Positions 1 through 8,563 are shown, numbered from the stretch's first letter. The stretch: 34,060 nt of DNA from Altererythrobacter sp. (GCA_013002295.1 JABDKI010000075.1:1-34060), one strand, 5' to 3'. Program-made: numbers and translations. Notes: generated by a model not told the origin, from the letters alone.

Positions 1-54
1 ACCGCTCAGCGAGGCGCCAGAGCCAGCGTGAAGCAGCGGAATATTTGAAAACAT
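1..54 (-). CDS. possible 5' end of a divergent gene, cut by window edge
   Basis: On the minus strand an ATG at 54-52 opens a frame that stays open for 18 codons to the window edge. It begins MFSNIPLLHAGSG. A GAGGTG purine stretch lies about 13 bases upstream of the ATG, somewhat far for a ribosome binding site. The frame would be divergent from the helicase gene, with about 125 bases between the starts. Too little protein is visible to assign a function, and chance cannot be excluded. Confidence 0.3.
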   Translation of the reverse strand, partial: MFSNIPLLHAGSGASLSG

Positions 55-100
55 CCGCTTAGGCCGCACCTCGGTTTTTTCCCAAAGACTTCCCTATTCA

Positions 101-147
101 CGCGGGTCGTTTGACACCCGCGCCGCGCGATGATTCCACCTGGAATC
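101..147. promoter_or_regulatory. helicase upstream region: TTGACA box and two inverted repeats
   Basis: Two perfect inverted repeats lie in the 125 bases before the helicase start: CGCGGGT/ACCCGCG at 101-107 and 116-122 (8-base loop), and GATTCCA/TGGAATC at 132-138 and 141-147 (2-base loop). A consensus -35 hexamer TTGACA sits at 111-116, but no good -10 hexamer follows at 16-18 bases. The second palindrome could be a protein-binding site over the -10 region, or both repeats could fold as leader hairpins. No T-run follows either one, so they are not ordinary terminators. Confidence 0.4.
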
Positions 148-178
148 CATCTGTGCGCCGCATTTAATGCGAGTTACT

Positions 179-1582
179 ATGACTAAATTTAATGATCTCG
201 GGCTGTCTCAGCCCGTTCTCCAAGCCCTTGATATGAAGGGCTATGACACGCCAACGCCCATCCAGGCGCAGGCTATTCCGCCAGTGCTGGAAGGGCGCGA
301 CCTATTAGGCATCGCGCAGACCGGTACCGGCAAGACGGCTGCATTCATGCTGCCCAGCATCGATCGTTTGCGCGAGAGCGACAATCGTATTCCATTCAAA
401 AGCTGCCGCATGCTGGTGCTTGCGCCAACGCGCGAGCTGGCTGGACAGATCGCTCAAAGCGCCAAGGATTACGGCGCGATGGCGGGCCTCAAAGTCCACA
501 GCATTGTGGGCGGCACATCGGTCGGCAAGGACCGCAACAAGCTGCATCGTGGGACGGACATTCTCGTCGCGACACCCGGGCGCTTGCTTGACCTGATCGA
601 TCAGAAGGCGTTCAATTTGGCAGGCGTTGAAATTCTGGTGCTCGACGAAGCTGACCAGATGCTCGACCTCGGCTTTGTCCACGCATTGCGCCGGATCAGC
701 CAATTGGTACCGCAGGATCGCCAGACGCTGTTCTTCAGCGCGACCATGCCAAAGGCGATCAAGGATCTGGTTGGGCAATATTGCAAGAACCCAGCGCATG
801 TCTCCGTGACACCCGCTGCGACCACCGCAGAGCGGATCGATCAATATCTGTTCATGGTCCAGCAGGACGAAAAGCAGACTCTGCTCGAATTGATGTTGAA
901 AGAGCGTCACCCGGTCCCGGGCAAGTTTGAACGCGTGCTGATCTTTACGCGCACGAAACACGGCGCAGATCGCGTCGTGAAGAAGCTGTCGCAGGCAGGC
1001 ATTCCGGCAAACGCCATTCACGGCAACAAATCGCAACCGCAGCGCCAGCGCGCTTTGGACGAATTCAAGCGTGCGAAAACTCCTATTCTGGTGGCTACCG
1101 ATGTTGCAGCACGCGGGATTGATATTCCCGGCGTTAGCCACGTGATCAATTACGAGCTGCCCAATGTTCCCGAGCAATATGTCCACCGTATCGGGCGTAC
1201 CGCGCGTGCAGGCAAGGACGGCATTGCGATTGCATTTTGTGCCGAGGATGAGCGCGATTACCTGAAGGATATTCGCAAGAGTACAGACGCAGAGTTTGAG
1301 CGTTTGCCATTGCCGGATAACTTTCGTGCCGTGGTCGAAGGCGTTGGCCCAACCAAGCGCGCAGCGCCTGGGCAGCGTGCTCGCGTGAAGCCGAAGCCCA
1401 AGGGCGGCGCGCGTGATGCCCCTCGCGGAGATGGCTCGAATGGCCCTCAGGGTAAGCCCAAGCAGAAGCATACCGCTCGCAAGGGCAAGCCCAACCGCTC
1501 AGGCGGATTCCGGGGTAAGCCGGGCGGCGGGCGAAGGCACGGCGGCGGCGGAAGCCGTGGACCCCGTTCAGCCAGCGCGTAA
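179..1582 (+). CDS. rhlE: DEAD-box ATP-dependent RNA helicase, RhlE-like
   Basis: ATP-dependent RNA helicase of the DEAD-box family, acting on structured RNA in the cytoplasm (ribosome assembly, mRNA decay). All core motifs are present: Q-motif in the first 30 residues, Walker A AQTGTGKT (46-53), PTRELA, TPGRL, DEAD (156-159), SAT (187-189), the ATDVAARGID block and HRIGRTAR (from about 336). The C-terminal ~90 residues form a basic, Gly/Arg/Lys-rich tail typical of RhlE-type proteins and likely to bind RNA. I chose the ATG at 179 (MTKFNDLGL), which matches how family members begin; an in-frame ATG at 167 adds four residues and has no ribosome binding site. The rhlE symbol is by similarity of architecture; other DEAD paralogues are possible. 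Confidence 0.9.
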   Translation: MTKFNDLGLSQPVLQALDMKGYDTPTPIQAQAIPPVLEGRDLLGIAQTGTGKTAAFMLPSIDRLRESDNRIPFKSCRMLVLAPTRELAGQIAQSAKDYGAMAGLKVHSIVGGTSVGKDRNKLHRGTDILVATPGRLLDLIDQKAFNLAGVEILVLDEADQMLDLGFVHALRRISQLVPQDRQTLFFSATMPKAIKDLVGQYCKNPAHVSVTPAATTAERIDQYLFMVQQDEKQTLLELMLKERHPVPGKFERVLIFTRTKHGADRVVKKLSQAGIPANAIHGNKSQPQRQRALDEFKRAKTPILVATDVAARGIDIPGVSHVINYELPNVPEQYVHRIGRTARAGKDGIAIAFCAEDERDYLKDIRKSTDAEFERLPLPDNFRAVVEGVGPTKRAAPGQRARVKPKPKGGARDAPRGDGSNGPQGKPKQKHTARKGKPNRSGGFRGKPGGGRRHGGGGSRGPRSASA

Positions 1583-1624
1583 CAATCTGCGCTTCTTGAA
1601 CGAATAGCGTTCCGATTGGCGTGA

Positions 1625-1651
1625 GCGGTTGGCATTTGGTGTGCCAACCGC
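1625..1651. repeat. perfect 10-bp inverted repeat between helicase and gor
   Basis: GCGGTTGGCA at 1625-1634 and its exact reverse complement TGCCAACCGC at 1642-1651 flank a 7-base loop. It lies 42 bases after the helicase stop and 32 bases before gor. There is no T-run after it, so it may be a factor-dependent or weak terminator, or a hairpin in the gor leader. Confidence 0.6.
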
Positions 1652-1683
1652 CATATCGCGCCAACACTTGAAGGAACGCGCAG

Positions 1684-3030
1684 ATGGCTGAATACGATTA
1701 CGACCTCTTCACTATTGGCGCTGGCTCTGGCGGCGTGCGCGCTAGCCGTATTGCGTCAGCCCATGGGGCCAAAGTTGCGGTCGCAGAGGAATACCGCGTT
1801 GGCGGTACCTGTGTGATCCGCGGCTGCGTGCCGAAGAAGATGCTCGTTTACGGTGCGCATTTTGCCGAAGATTTGGAAGATGCCAAACGCTTTGGCTGGA
1901 ACATTGAAGGCAAAAGCTTTGACTGGAAGCGGCTGCGTGACATTGTTCAGGACGATGTAACCCGCTTGAACGGTCTCTACACCGAAACACTCGACAACCA
2001 TGATGTAGAGGTCATCACGGAACGTGCCGAGATTACGGGTGAGCACGAAATCACATTAGCCAATGGTAGGGTAGTCACGGCGAAATACATCCTCGTCGCG
2101 GTTGGTGCTCGTCCGCATGTTCCTGAATTCCCAGGCAGCGATTTGGCGATCACGTCCAACGAAGCGTTTCATTTGGACGAAGTGCCGAAGCGCATCCTGA
2201 TTGCCGGCGGCGGCTATATTGCAAATGAATTTGCCGGTATTTTCAACGAGTTTGGCAGCAAGGTGTGCATCGTCAACCGCTCTGATCAATTGTTGCGCGG
2301 ATATGACGAAGCTTTGCGTGATCGGTTGCTTCAGATCAGCATAACCAAGGGCATCCAGTTCAACTTCAACACCACCTTCAAATCGATTGCGAAGAACGAT
2401 GATGGCTCACTTCATGTCGAACTTGAAGGTTCTGACGATATGGATGTGGACGTGGTGATGTTCGCTACTGGCCGGGTACCCAATATCGAAGGATTGGGCC
2501 TTGAGAATGTTGGCGTGGATCTGGGCGATCGCGGACAGATCAAGGTCGACGAATACTCGCGCACCAATGTCGACTACATTTATGCCGTGGGTGATGTGAC
2601 AGACCGTATCCAACTCACACCCGTTGCAATCCGCGAAGGCCAGGCCTTTGCTGACACGGTGTTTGGTGACAAGCCGACAGTGGTTGACCATTCCTGCGTT
2701 GCTAGCGCTGTGTTCAGCCATCCGCCGATCTCTGCCGTCGGCATGACCGAGAGCGAGGCTCGCAATAAGTTGGGTAACATCAAGGTCTTTCAATCAGACT
2801 TCCGTCCGATGAAAAATGTGGTTGCGGGTCGCAATGAGCGCAGTCTTTACAAGATGGTGGTTGATGCGGCGAATGACAAAGTCGTCGGCATTCACATGAT
2901 TGGGCCGGAATCTGCGGAAATCATGCAAGCGGCGGCCGTGGCGGTAAAGGCTGGGCTAACGAAGGCAGACTTTGACGCGACTGTTGCGATCCATCCGACG
3001 ATGTCCGAGGAGCTTGTCCTGTTGAAGTAA
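1684..3030 (+). CDS. gor: glutathione-disulfide reductase
   Basis: NADPH-dependent flavoenzyme that reduces oxidised glutathione in the cytoplasm. The N-terminal FAD-binding motif GAGSGG is at residues 12-17, and the redox-active disulfide is C43/C48 in GGTCVIRGCVPKK, the signature of glutathione reductase within the class I pyridine nucleotide-disulfide oxidoreductases. A second Rossmann motif (GGGYIANEFAG) binds NADPH, and the C-terminal HPTMSEE supplies the catalytic His-Glu pair of the partner subunit. The length (448 aa) fits the family. AAGGA lies about 10 bases before the ATG. It follows the helicase and precedes two SDR genes on the same strand. Confidence 0.95.
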   Translation: MAEYDYDLFTIGAGSGGVRASRIASAHGAKVAVAEEYRVGGTCVIRGCVPKKMLVYGAHFAEDLEDAKRFGWNIEGKSFDWKRLRDIVQDDVTRLNGLYTETLDNHDVEVITERAEITGEHEITLANGRVVTAKYILVAVGARPHVPEFPGSDLAITSNEAFHLDEVPKRILIAGGGYIANEFAGIFNEFGSKVCIVNRSDQLLRGYDEALRDRLLQISITKGIQFNFNTTFKSIAKNDDGSLHVELEGSDDMDVDVVMFATGRVPNIEGLGLENVGVDLGDRGQIKVDEYSRTNVDYIYAVGDVTDRIQLTPVAIREGQAFADTVFGDKPTVVDHSCVASAVFSHPPISAVGMTESEARNKLGNIKVFQSDFRPMKNVVAGRNERSLYKMVVDAANDKVVGIHMIGPESAEIMQAAAVAVKAGLTKADFDATVAIHPTMSEELVLLK

Positions 3031-3080
3031 GTTGCGCGCTGAAACCCGCCAATATAGTCTTGCCCGCAAGGGAGAAGATA

Positions 3081-4100
3081 ATGGCAGATAAAGTGCTCGT
3101 AACGGGTGGCACCGGCTATATAGGCGGCGAGGTTATCGATCAGCTTCTGGCCAAAGGCTATTCAGTCAACACCACTGTGAGGAACAAGGCCAAGAGTGAG
3201 CCGCGTTTGCGTGAGCGTTGGCCCGACGCTGTCGAGCGCCTGCAAGTATTTCAAGCCGACTTGATGAACGACGACGGCTGGGCTCAGGCCAATGCCGGTT
3301 GTGACGCTGTAGAGCATGTTGCGTCGCCTTTCCCGCTCGGTGTTCCCAAGCACAAGGACGAGCTGGTGGTACCGGCTCGAGAGGGTACCTTGCGCGCGTT
3401 GCGTTTTGCCAAGGATGCTGGCGTGAAGAGGTTCGTGCAGACAAGCTCTGCCGCTGCGATTGCCTATGGTTACCCCGACCGGGATCACTTTGACCACACC
3501 GACTGGACCAATCTGGATGCTGGCGTAGCCCCCTATATCGAATCGAAAACCGTGGCAGAGCGTGCCGCGCGCGACTGGGTGGCGGAAAACGCGCCGGAGA
3601 TGATCTTTTGTTCGGTTAATCCGGTCGCGGTGTTCGGGCCGGTCTATGGTGATGATCTCTCAACCAGTATCGAGCTGATCAAGAAAATCATGGATGGTTC
3701 GATCCCGATGATCCCGAATATGGGTATCGGCGTTACCGATATTCGAGATGTGGGTAAGACCCATGTCCTGGCGATCGAGGCCCCAGAAGACAAGGTTCGC
3801 GGCGAGCGCTTCCCGATTGCGGAAAAATTCCTTTGGTTGCGCGAAATGGCGGATATTGTTCGGCAACGCGCGCCCGAACTCGCTGGCAAGGTGCCAAAAC
3901 GACCGATGCCGGACTGGCTCGTCAGCATCCTTGCGCTATTCATGGAAGAGATGAAGCAGATCAAACCGGAACTGGGCAATGTGCGCGATGTATCGGGAAA
4001 ACACACAGAAGAAGTGCTGGGCTTCAAGTTCATTTCTGCCGAGCAAACACTGGAAGACACGGCACGTAGCCTAGTCAAACATGGGATTGTGAAACTCTGA
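3081..4100 (+). CDS. NAD(P)-dependent epimerase/dihydroflavonol reductase-like SDR
   Basis: Extended short-chain dehydrogenase of 339 aa. The nucleotide-binding motif GGTGYIGG is at residues 9-16 and the catalytic YxxxK is Y152-K156 (YIESK), with the serine pair TSS at 121-123. The overall pattern resembles dihydroflavonol-4-reductase/cinnamoyl-CoA reductase-like proteins that reduce aldehydes or ketones; the substrate cannot be read from sequence. The start is the ATG at 3081, preceded by GGGAGAAG; an upstream in-frame TTG at 3060 is not needed. The stop overlaps the next start by one base (TGATG), so the two SDR genes are probably translated together. Confidence 0.85.
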   Translation: MADKVLVTGGTGYIGGEVIDQLLAKGYSVNTTVRNKAKSEPRLRERWPDAVERLQVFQADLMNDDGWAQANAGCDAVEHVASPFPLGVPKHKDELVVPAREGTLRALRFAKDAGVKRFVQTSSAAAIAYGYPDRDHFDHTDWTNLDAGVAPYIESKTVAERAARDWVAENAPEMIFCSVNPVAVFGPVYGDDLSTSIELIKKIMDGSIPMIPNMGIGVTDIRDVGKTHVLAIEAPEDKVRGERFPIAEKFLWLREMADIVRQRAPELAGKVPKRPMPDWLVSILALFMEEMKQIKPELGNVRDVSGKHTEEVLGFKFISAEQTLEDTARSLVKHGIVKL

Positions 4101-4822
4101 TGGATTTGAAAGATAAATCGGTTCTGCTCACCGGGGGCAGTGCAGGGATCGGGCGCGAACTGGCGCGGCTGCTCAAGCTAAAAGGAGCACATGTTGCGCT
4201 GACCGGGCGCAACAAGGAACGAATGAAGGCGATGCAGGAAGAAGGCTTCGAAGTGATTGAAGCCAGTCTTTCCAACGCGAAAGGTGTTGATGCGCTGGTT
4301 GCGGACATTGGCGAGCGCGAGTTCGACATTCTGGTCAACAACGCGGGGCAATTGGTCGATCACGATTTCCGCAAGGAATTGCCAGACAGTGATGCGGCGG
4401 ACGATTGTATTTACGCCAATCTCAGCGCGCCGATACGCCTGACCACTGCGCTGGTCCCGATGCTGGGGCGCAGGCCAGAGGCTGCGATTGTCAACGTGAC
4501 CAGCGGGCTTGCGATCGCACCTGCTGCTCGTCAGCCGGTCTATTGCGCCACCAAGGCGGGACTACGCAGCTATTCGATGACTTTGCGCGAACAGCTCAAG
4601 GACACCAATATCCACGTGATCGAAGCGCTGCCGCCAGTTGTCGACACGCAAATGAATGCGGATAATCCGATGTCGAAAATGCCCGCGATTGAATGTGCGG
4701 CGCAAATTCTTGATGCGATTGAGACCAACCGCCCAGAGGCGAATATCGGCATGACCAGATTGCTCAAATTTGCGGAATCGATTTCACCCGCACTCGCACG
4801 CAGGGTTACACTGCGATTTTGA
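4100..4822 (+). CDS. short-chain dehydrogenase/reductase, DltE-like
   Basis: Classical SDR of 240 aa. It shows TGGSAGIG (residues 11-18) for the cofactor, NNAG (80-83), a catalytic serine in NVTSG (S135) and Y148-K152 (YCATK). The protein is about the usual length but has a short substrate loop. The family is broad (DltE/YbbO-like oxidoreductases), and the substrate is unknown. It overlaps the preceding reductase by one base, suggesting a two-gene unit that may act on the same small carbonyl compound. A 68-base gap with a promoter-like sequence separates it from pccB. Confidence 0.85.
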   Translation: MDLKDKSVLLTGGSAGIGRELARLLKLKGAHVALTGRNKERMKAMQEEGFEVIEASLSNAKGVDALVADIGEREFDILVNNAGQLVDHDFRKELPDSDAADDCIYANLSAPIRLTTALVPMLGRRPEAAIVNVTSGLAIAPAARQPVYCATKAGLRSYSMTLREQLKDTNIHVIEALPPVVDTQMNADNPMSKMPAIECAAQILDAIETNRPEANIGMTRLLKFAESISPALARRVTLRF

Positions 4823-4826
4823 TACG

Positions 4827-4856
4827 TTGACGCTGGCGGGCTAGCCTCGCTAGGCG
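4827..4856 (+). promoter_or_regulatory. candidate pccB promoter with internal palindrome
   Basis: TTGACGC at 4827-4833 and GCTAGGCG at 4849-4856 are 15 bases apart. This resembles the Caulobacter housekeeping consensus TTGACGS-N10-14-GCTANAWC, with a spacer one base longer. The short palindrome CTAGC-CTC-GCTAG (4841-4853) overlaps the -10 element and could be an operator. The pccB start is 35 bases downstream, behind an AGGGGGA ribosome binding site. Assigned by motif only. Confidence 0.45.
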
Positions 4857-4890
4857 ATGTCTCAAATCTGTAGTCATCACAGGGGGACTG

Positions 4891-6423
4891 ATGTCCGCAA
4901 ATATAGCCGAAATGGAACGTCGCCGTGCTGCTGCCAAATTGGGCGGCGGTCAAAAGCGCATCGATGCGCAGCATGCCAAGGGCAAGCTGACCGCGCGTGA
5001 GCGGCTGGACGTGCTGCTCGACGAGGGTTCGTTTGAAGAGCTGGACGCCTATGTCGAGCATGACTGCGTCGATTTCGGCATGCAGGATCAAAAGATCCCG
5101 GGCGATGGCGTGGTCACCGGATCCGGCACGATCAACGGCCGGTTGGTCTACGTGTATTCGCAAGACTTCACTGTCTTTGGCGGCAGTCTGTCGAAACGCC
5201 ACGCGGAAAAAATCTGCAAGGTGATGGAAAGCGCGATGAAGTATGGCGCGCCGGTAATCGGACTGAATGACAGCGGTGGGGCACGTATTCAGGAAGGCGT
5301 GGCCTCACTGGGCGGATATGCAGATGTGTTCCAGCGCAATGTGCTGGCCAGCGGCGTGGTGCCGCAGATCAGCCTTATTATGGGGCCATGCGCGGGCGGC
5401 GCGGTCTATTCGCCAGCGATGACTGACTTCATCTTCATGGTGAAGGACAGCTCCTACATGTTCGTGACAGGCCCGGACGTTGTGAAGACCGTTACTAACG
5501 AAGAAGTGACGCAAGAAGAGCTGGGCGGTGCGATCACGCATACCACCAAGACTTCCGTTGCCGATATCGCGTTCGATAACGATATCGAGGCGCTGATGGC
5601 GACGCGGGCCTTCTTTGACTACTTGCCGCTAAGCAATCGCGAAGACGTGCCAGAGCGTCCGACCGATGATCCATGGGACCGCATCGAAGCCAGCCTCGAC
5701 ACGCTGATCCCGGACAATGCGAACCAGCCCTATGACATGCACGAAGTCATCCGGAAGACGCTGGACGAAGGCGATTTCTTTGAGGTTCAGCCAGCCCATG
5801 CGGCGAATATCATCTGCGGCTTCGGCCGGGTAGAAGGGCGGACCGTTGGCGTCGTCGCGAACCAACCGATGGTTCTGGCGGGCGTGCTGGACATCAACAG
5901 CTCAAAGAAAGCCGCACGCTTCGTGCGCTTCTGCGATGCGTTCGAGATTCCGATCCTGACTTTTGTCGATGTGCCCGGCTTCCTGCCCGGCACGGCGCAA
6001 GAGCATAACGGCATTATCAAACACGGTGCGAAGCTGCTGTTCGCCTATGCCGAGGCGACTGTGCCCAAGATCACTGTGATCACTCGCAAGGCCTATGGTG
6101 GGGCGTACGACGTGATGGCGTCAAAGCACCTACGCGGTGATTTGAACTATGCGTGGCCGACCGCGGAAATCGCGGTGATGGGTGCGAAGGGTGCTGTGGA
6201 GATCATCTTCCGGCAAGACCGCGACGATCCGGACAAGATCGCGGAGAAAACCAAGGAATATGAAGACCGGTTTGCGAACCCGTTTGTGGCGGCGCAGCGC
6301 GGATACATCGACGAGGTGATCTACCCGCACTCTACGCGGCGGCGCATCGCGCTCGGCCTGCGTAAGCTGCGCAACAAGGCGCTCGAGAACCCGTGGAAAA
6401 AGCATGACAATATCCCGCTGTGA
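4891..6423 (+). CDS. pccB: propionyl-CoA carboxylase beta subunit (carboxyltransferase)
   Basis: Carboxyltransferase subunit of propionyl-CoA carboxylase. It moves the carboxyl group from biotin on PccA to propionyl-CoA, giving (S)-methylmalonyl-CoA. The 510-aa length is typical. The N-terminal half holds the CoA-binding crotonase-like domain with SGGARIQEG and [11 protein letters not shown]; the C-terminal half holds the second domain with [20 protein letters not shown] and the conserved end [10 protein letters not shown] strong AGGGGGA lies before the ATG. The partner subunit pccA is about 5 kb downstream on the same strand, with mce and the mutase between, so the window encodes the complete pathway to succinyl-CoA. 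Confidence 0.96.
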   Translation: MSANIAEMERRRAAAKLGGGQKRIDAQHAKGKLTARERLDVLLDEGSFEELDAYVEHDCVDFGMQDQKIPGDGVVTGSGTINGRLVYVYSQDFTVFGGSLSKRHAEKICKVMESAMKYGAPVIGLNDSGGARIQEGVASLGGYADVFQRNVLASGVVPQISLIMGPCAGGAVYSPAMTDFIFMVKDSSYMFVTGPDVVKTVTNEEVTQEELGGAITHTTKTSVADIAFDNDIEALMATRAFFDYLPLSNREDVPERPTDDPWDRIEASLDTLIPDNANQPYDMHEVIRKTLDEGDFFEVQPAHAANIICGFGRVEGRTVGVVANQPMVLAGVLDINSSKKAARFVRFCDAFEIPILTFVDVPGFLPGTAQEHNGIIKHGAKLLFAYAEATVPKITVITRKAYGGAYDVMASKHLRGDLNYAWPTAEIAVMGAKGAVEIIFRQDRDDPDKIAEKTKEYEDRFANPFVAAQRGYIDEVIYPHSTRRRIALGLRKLRNKALENPWKKHDNIPL

Positions 6424-6519
6424 AGAATGGCGACAAAGCATCGCCGCACGGTTTCAGATTCGTCAGCAAATAACGACTGACAGGCTCTAAGCTTCCTCTT
6501 CCAACTGAAGGGTACCGCT

Positions 6520-6752
6520 GTGACGGCTGAGCTGTTTCTTATGTCTGTTTTGCACTTGCTGGCATCAATGTGATCGCCTGGCTCTGCAACGACCTAAAAG
6601 GTGATATCGGGGAGGATTTCGGCGAGATGATGTCAGCAGAAAGATTTGAACGCGGTTCTGATGGATACAAAGGAACTCAGGTATTTCATTTGTCCTTGGC
6701 CGTGATTTTTATTGTTCTCGGCGTCGCGAGCTTGCTGGGCCTACAACTTTGA
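6520..6752 (+). pseudogene. small two-helix membrane protein, frame apparently broken
   Basis: The 415-base gap after pccB holds a likely small gene. A GTG at 6520 stands 7 bases after GAAGGG and starts MTAELFLMSV, but this frame stops at 6571-6573. Another frame, open from an in-frame TGA at about 6528 to a stop at 6750-6752, encodes a hydrophobic run (CFALAGINVIAWL), a polar stretch with several acidic residues, and a second hydrophobic helix (VFHLSLAVIFIVLGVASLLG). Joining the first few codons to the second frame by a one-base change near 6536 would give a tidy protein of about 78 aa with two membrane helices. Alternatively a 60-aa protein starts at GTG 6570, overlapping the short frame's stop (GTGA), or a 41-aa one at ATG 6627 behind GGGGAGG. 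No family recognised. Confidence 0.4.
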
Positions 6753-6838
6753 CACCGCACCACACCTTAGTGCTGGATTGAGCGAGCTAAAAATGACAAT
6801 CGGCGAACCTTAAAAAAACAAACAAGGTGCTCGCACGC

Positions 6839-7297
6839 ATGGCAATCTACACTTCGACCGTATCCTGGCGCCGATCTGAATCCGAAGATTTCACAGACAA
6901 CAAGTATAGCCGCCGGCATGAATGGGAATTCGATGGCGGCGCGGTCGTTCCGGCATCGTCCTCTCCGCATATCGTTCCATTGCCCTATTCCGACGAGGCA
7001 GGCGTTGATCCGGAAGAGGCATTCGTGGCCGCACTATCCAGCTGCCATATGCTGTTCTTTCTTTCTTTCACGGCTCAGCGCGGTTTCTGCGTCGATAGCT
7101 ATGTTGACGAGGCGTCAGGTCTGATGGAGAAAAACGAGAGTGGCCAGATGGCCATGATCAGGGTTACGTTGAAGCCGAAAATCGGGTTTTGCGGCGAAAA
7201 GCGGCCCACTGCGGAAGAAGTCGATGCGCTGCATCACAAATCGCACGATGCCTGCTTCATCGCCAACTCGGTCAAAACGGAAGTGGTGGTAGAATAA
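6839..7297 (+). CDS. OsmC/Ohr-family protein
   Basis: OsmC-family protein of 152 aa. Members reduce organic hydroperoxides with a pair of cysteines. Here the pair is C69 (in SSCHMLFFLSF, on the central helix) and C139 (HDACFIANS), the expected spacing. Two extra cysteines, C84 and C118, are also present. I chose the ATG at 6839 (MAIYTSTV), with AAGGTG 8-9 bases upstream; an in-frame GTG at 6827 would add four residues and overlap that site. The stop overlaps the mce ATG by one base (TAATG), so the gene heads the OsmC-mce-hydratase operon. Whether it protects this pathway or is only co-transcribed is unknown. Confidence 0.88.
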   Translation: MAIYTSTVSWRRSESEDFTDNKYSRRHEWEFDGGAVVPASSSPHIVPLPYSDEAGVDPEEAFVAALSSCHMLFFLSFTAQRGFCVDSYVDEASGLMEKNESGQMAMIRVTLKPKIGFCGEKRPTAEEVDALHHKSHDACFIANSVKTEVVVE

Positions 7298-7737
7298 TGA
7301 AACTGGGACGTCTCAATCACATCGGCGTGGCAACGCCTTCAATAGAAGCCTCTATCGCGCATTATCGTGACACAATGGGGGCGACAGATATAGAGGACCC
7401 TTTCGACTTGCCGGAGCAGGGCGTGAAGGTCTGCTTTGTGAACACGCCGACCGATTCGGGCATGAATGGGACGCAAATTGAGCTGATCGAACCCTTCGAT
7501 GCGAATTCTCCGATTAATAATTTCCTCGAGAAGAACCCGTTGGGAGGGCAACATCACGTCTGCTTCGAAGTGCTAGATATCGCTACGGCGCGCGAGGAAT
7601 TCGAAGCATTAGGCAAGCGTATTCTTGGCCCAACACGGATCGGTGCGCATGGCACGCCTATCTTTTTCGTCCATCCCAAGGACATGCAAGGCATGCTTAC
7701 GGAGATCATGGAAACGCCGAAAGACGGAGCGCATTAA
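7297..7737 (+). CDS. mce: methylmalonyl-CoA epimerase
   Basis: Vicinal-oxygen-chelate fold enzyme that interconverts (S)- and (R)-methylmalonyl-CoA, linking propionyl-CoA carboxylase to the mutase. The 146-aa length is standard. The start MKLGRLNHIGVA and the probable metal ligands H8, Q60, H87 and E136 fit the family pattern (His, Gln, His, Glu). The ATG at 7297 overlaps the OsmC stop by one base, and its own stop overlaps the next ATG by one base, so translational coupling is likely. Its position among pccB, the mutase and pccA confirms the assignment. Confidence 0.93.
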   Translation: MKLGRLNHIGVATPSIEASIAHYRDTMGATDIEDPFDLPEQGVKVCFVNTPTDSGMNGTQIELIEPFDANSPINNFLEKNPLGGQHHVCFEVLDIATAREEFEALGKRILGPTRIGAHGTPIFFVHPKDMQGMLTEIMETPKDGAH

Positions 7738-8522
7738 TGTCCTACGAAACCATCAAAGTTGACCGCGACGGTCCACTGCTCACCATCACTTTGAACCGGC
7801 CAGAGCGCTTGAATGCAATGCCTCCCGCTATGGCGGACGAGATCGGCCAGGTGTTCTATGACCTGGGCGATGCGCGCGCTATACTGATCACGGGTGAGGG
7901 CAAGGGGTTCTGCTCAGGTGCTGATCTGTCCGCTCGTAGCGATGACAACCCTCTGATGGGTAAGGGCGGTAGTCACGAGGCGCTCAACAACCATTATAAC
8001 CCTGCGGTCAGTCACCTTATCCGCGCAAATGTTCCGGTGATCTGTGCCGTGAACGGCCCGGCAGCAGGTGTGGGGTGTTCGCTCGCTCTCGCAGCTGACT
8101 TTACCATCGCCAGCAAGAATGCCTACTTCCTGCAAGCTTTCGTGAATATCGGCCTGGTTCCCGATGGCGGCTCTACCTGGCTGCTCGCCCGTGCCATCGG
8201 CCGTGCGCGCGCCACTCGAATGATGATGCTGGGCGAGAAGATCGGGGCAGAACAGGCCGAAGAATGGGGTCTGATCTATAAGGCGGTCGAGCATGATGCC
8301 TTGATGGATGAAGCGCGTGCATTAGCGGGCAAACTCGCGAATGGGCCAACGCTGGCCTACGCGGCGATGAAGCGCAACATTGCGGCGGCGCTCGATGGTT
8401 CGCTCCAGCAAGTGCTTCTCGCAGAAGCAGAGGCTCAGCACATTGCGGGCCGGAGCGAAGATGCGAAGGAAGGCGGCATGGCATTCCTGCAGAAGCGCAA
8501 GGCGGAGTTTAAGGGGAAGTAA
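7737..8522 (+). CDS. enoyl-CoA hydratase/isomerase family protein, PaaG-like
   Basis: Crotonase-superfamily protein of 261 aa. The two backbone-NH oxyanion-hole segments are present: GFCSGADL and NGPAAGVGCSLALAAD. The segment LVPDGGSTWLLAR resembles the PaaG/FadB type, where an acidic residue acts as the base; the exact reaction (hydration, isomerisation) cannot be told from sequence. It is translationally coupled to mce (TAATG) and lies just upstream of the mutase, which suggests a role in feeding propionyl-CoA from branched or odd-chain acyl-CoA, but that is inference from context. Confidence 0.88.
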   Translation: MSYETIKVDRDGPLLTITLNRPERLNAMPPAMADEIGQVFYDLGDARAILITGEGKGFCSGADLSARSDDNPLMGKGGSHEALNNHYNPAVSHLIRANVPVICAVNGPAAGVGCSLALAADFTIASKNAYFLQAFVNIGLVPDGGSTWLLARAIGRARATRMMMLGEKIGAEQAEEWGLIYKAVEHDALMDEARALAGKLANGPTLAYAAMKRNIAAALDGSLQQVLLAEAEAQHIAGRSEDAKEGGMAFLQKRKAEFKGK

Positions 8523-8535
8523 GCTCGCCGCAGAC

Positions 8536-8563
8536 TTCCGCGCTGATCCAACTGTGCTAAGAG
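8536..8563 (+). promoter_or_regulatory. weak promoter candidate before the mutase
   Basis: GCTAAGAG at 8556-8563 resembles the alphaproteobacterial -10 pattern GCTANAWC, with a poor -35 match (TTCCGCG, 8536-8542) 13 bases upstream. If used, transcription would begin within a few bases of the mutase ATG at 8571, giving a leaderless or nearly leaderless message. The gap to the preceding gene is only 48 bases, so read-through from the OsmC-mce-hydratase unit is an equally good explanation. Confidence 0.25.

Noticed and set aside
305-1471. Long open frame on minus, opposite the helicase gene
   Set aside because: Product is rich in Cys, Arg and His with no motif, no ribosome binding site, and lies fully inside a well-supported gene. 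It is a by-product of codon bias.
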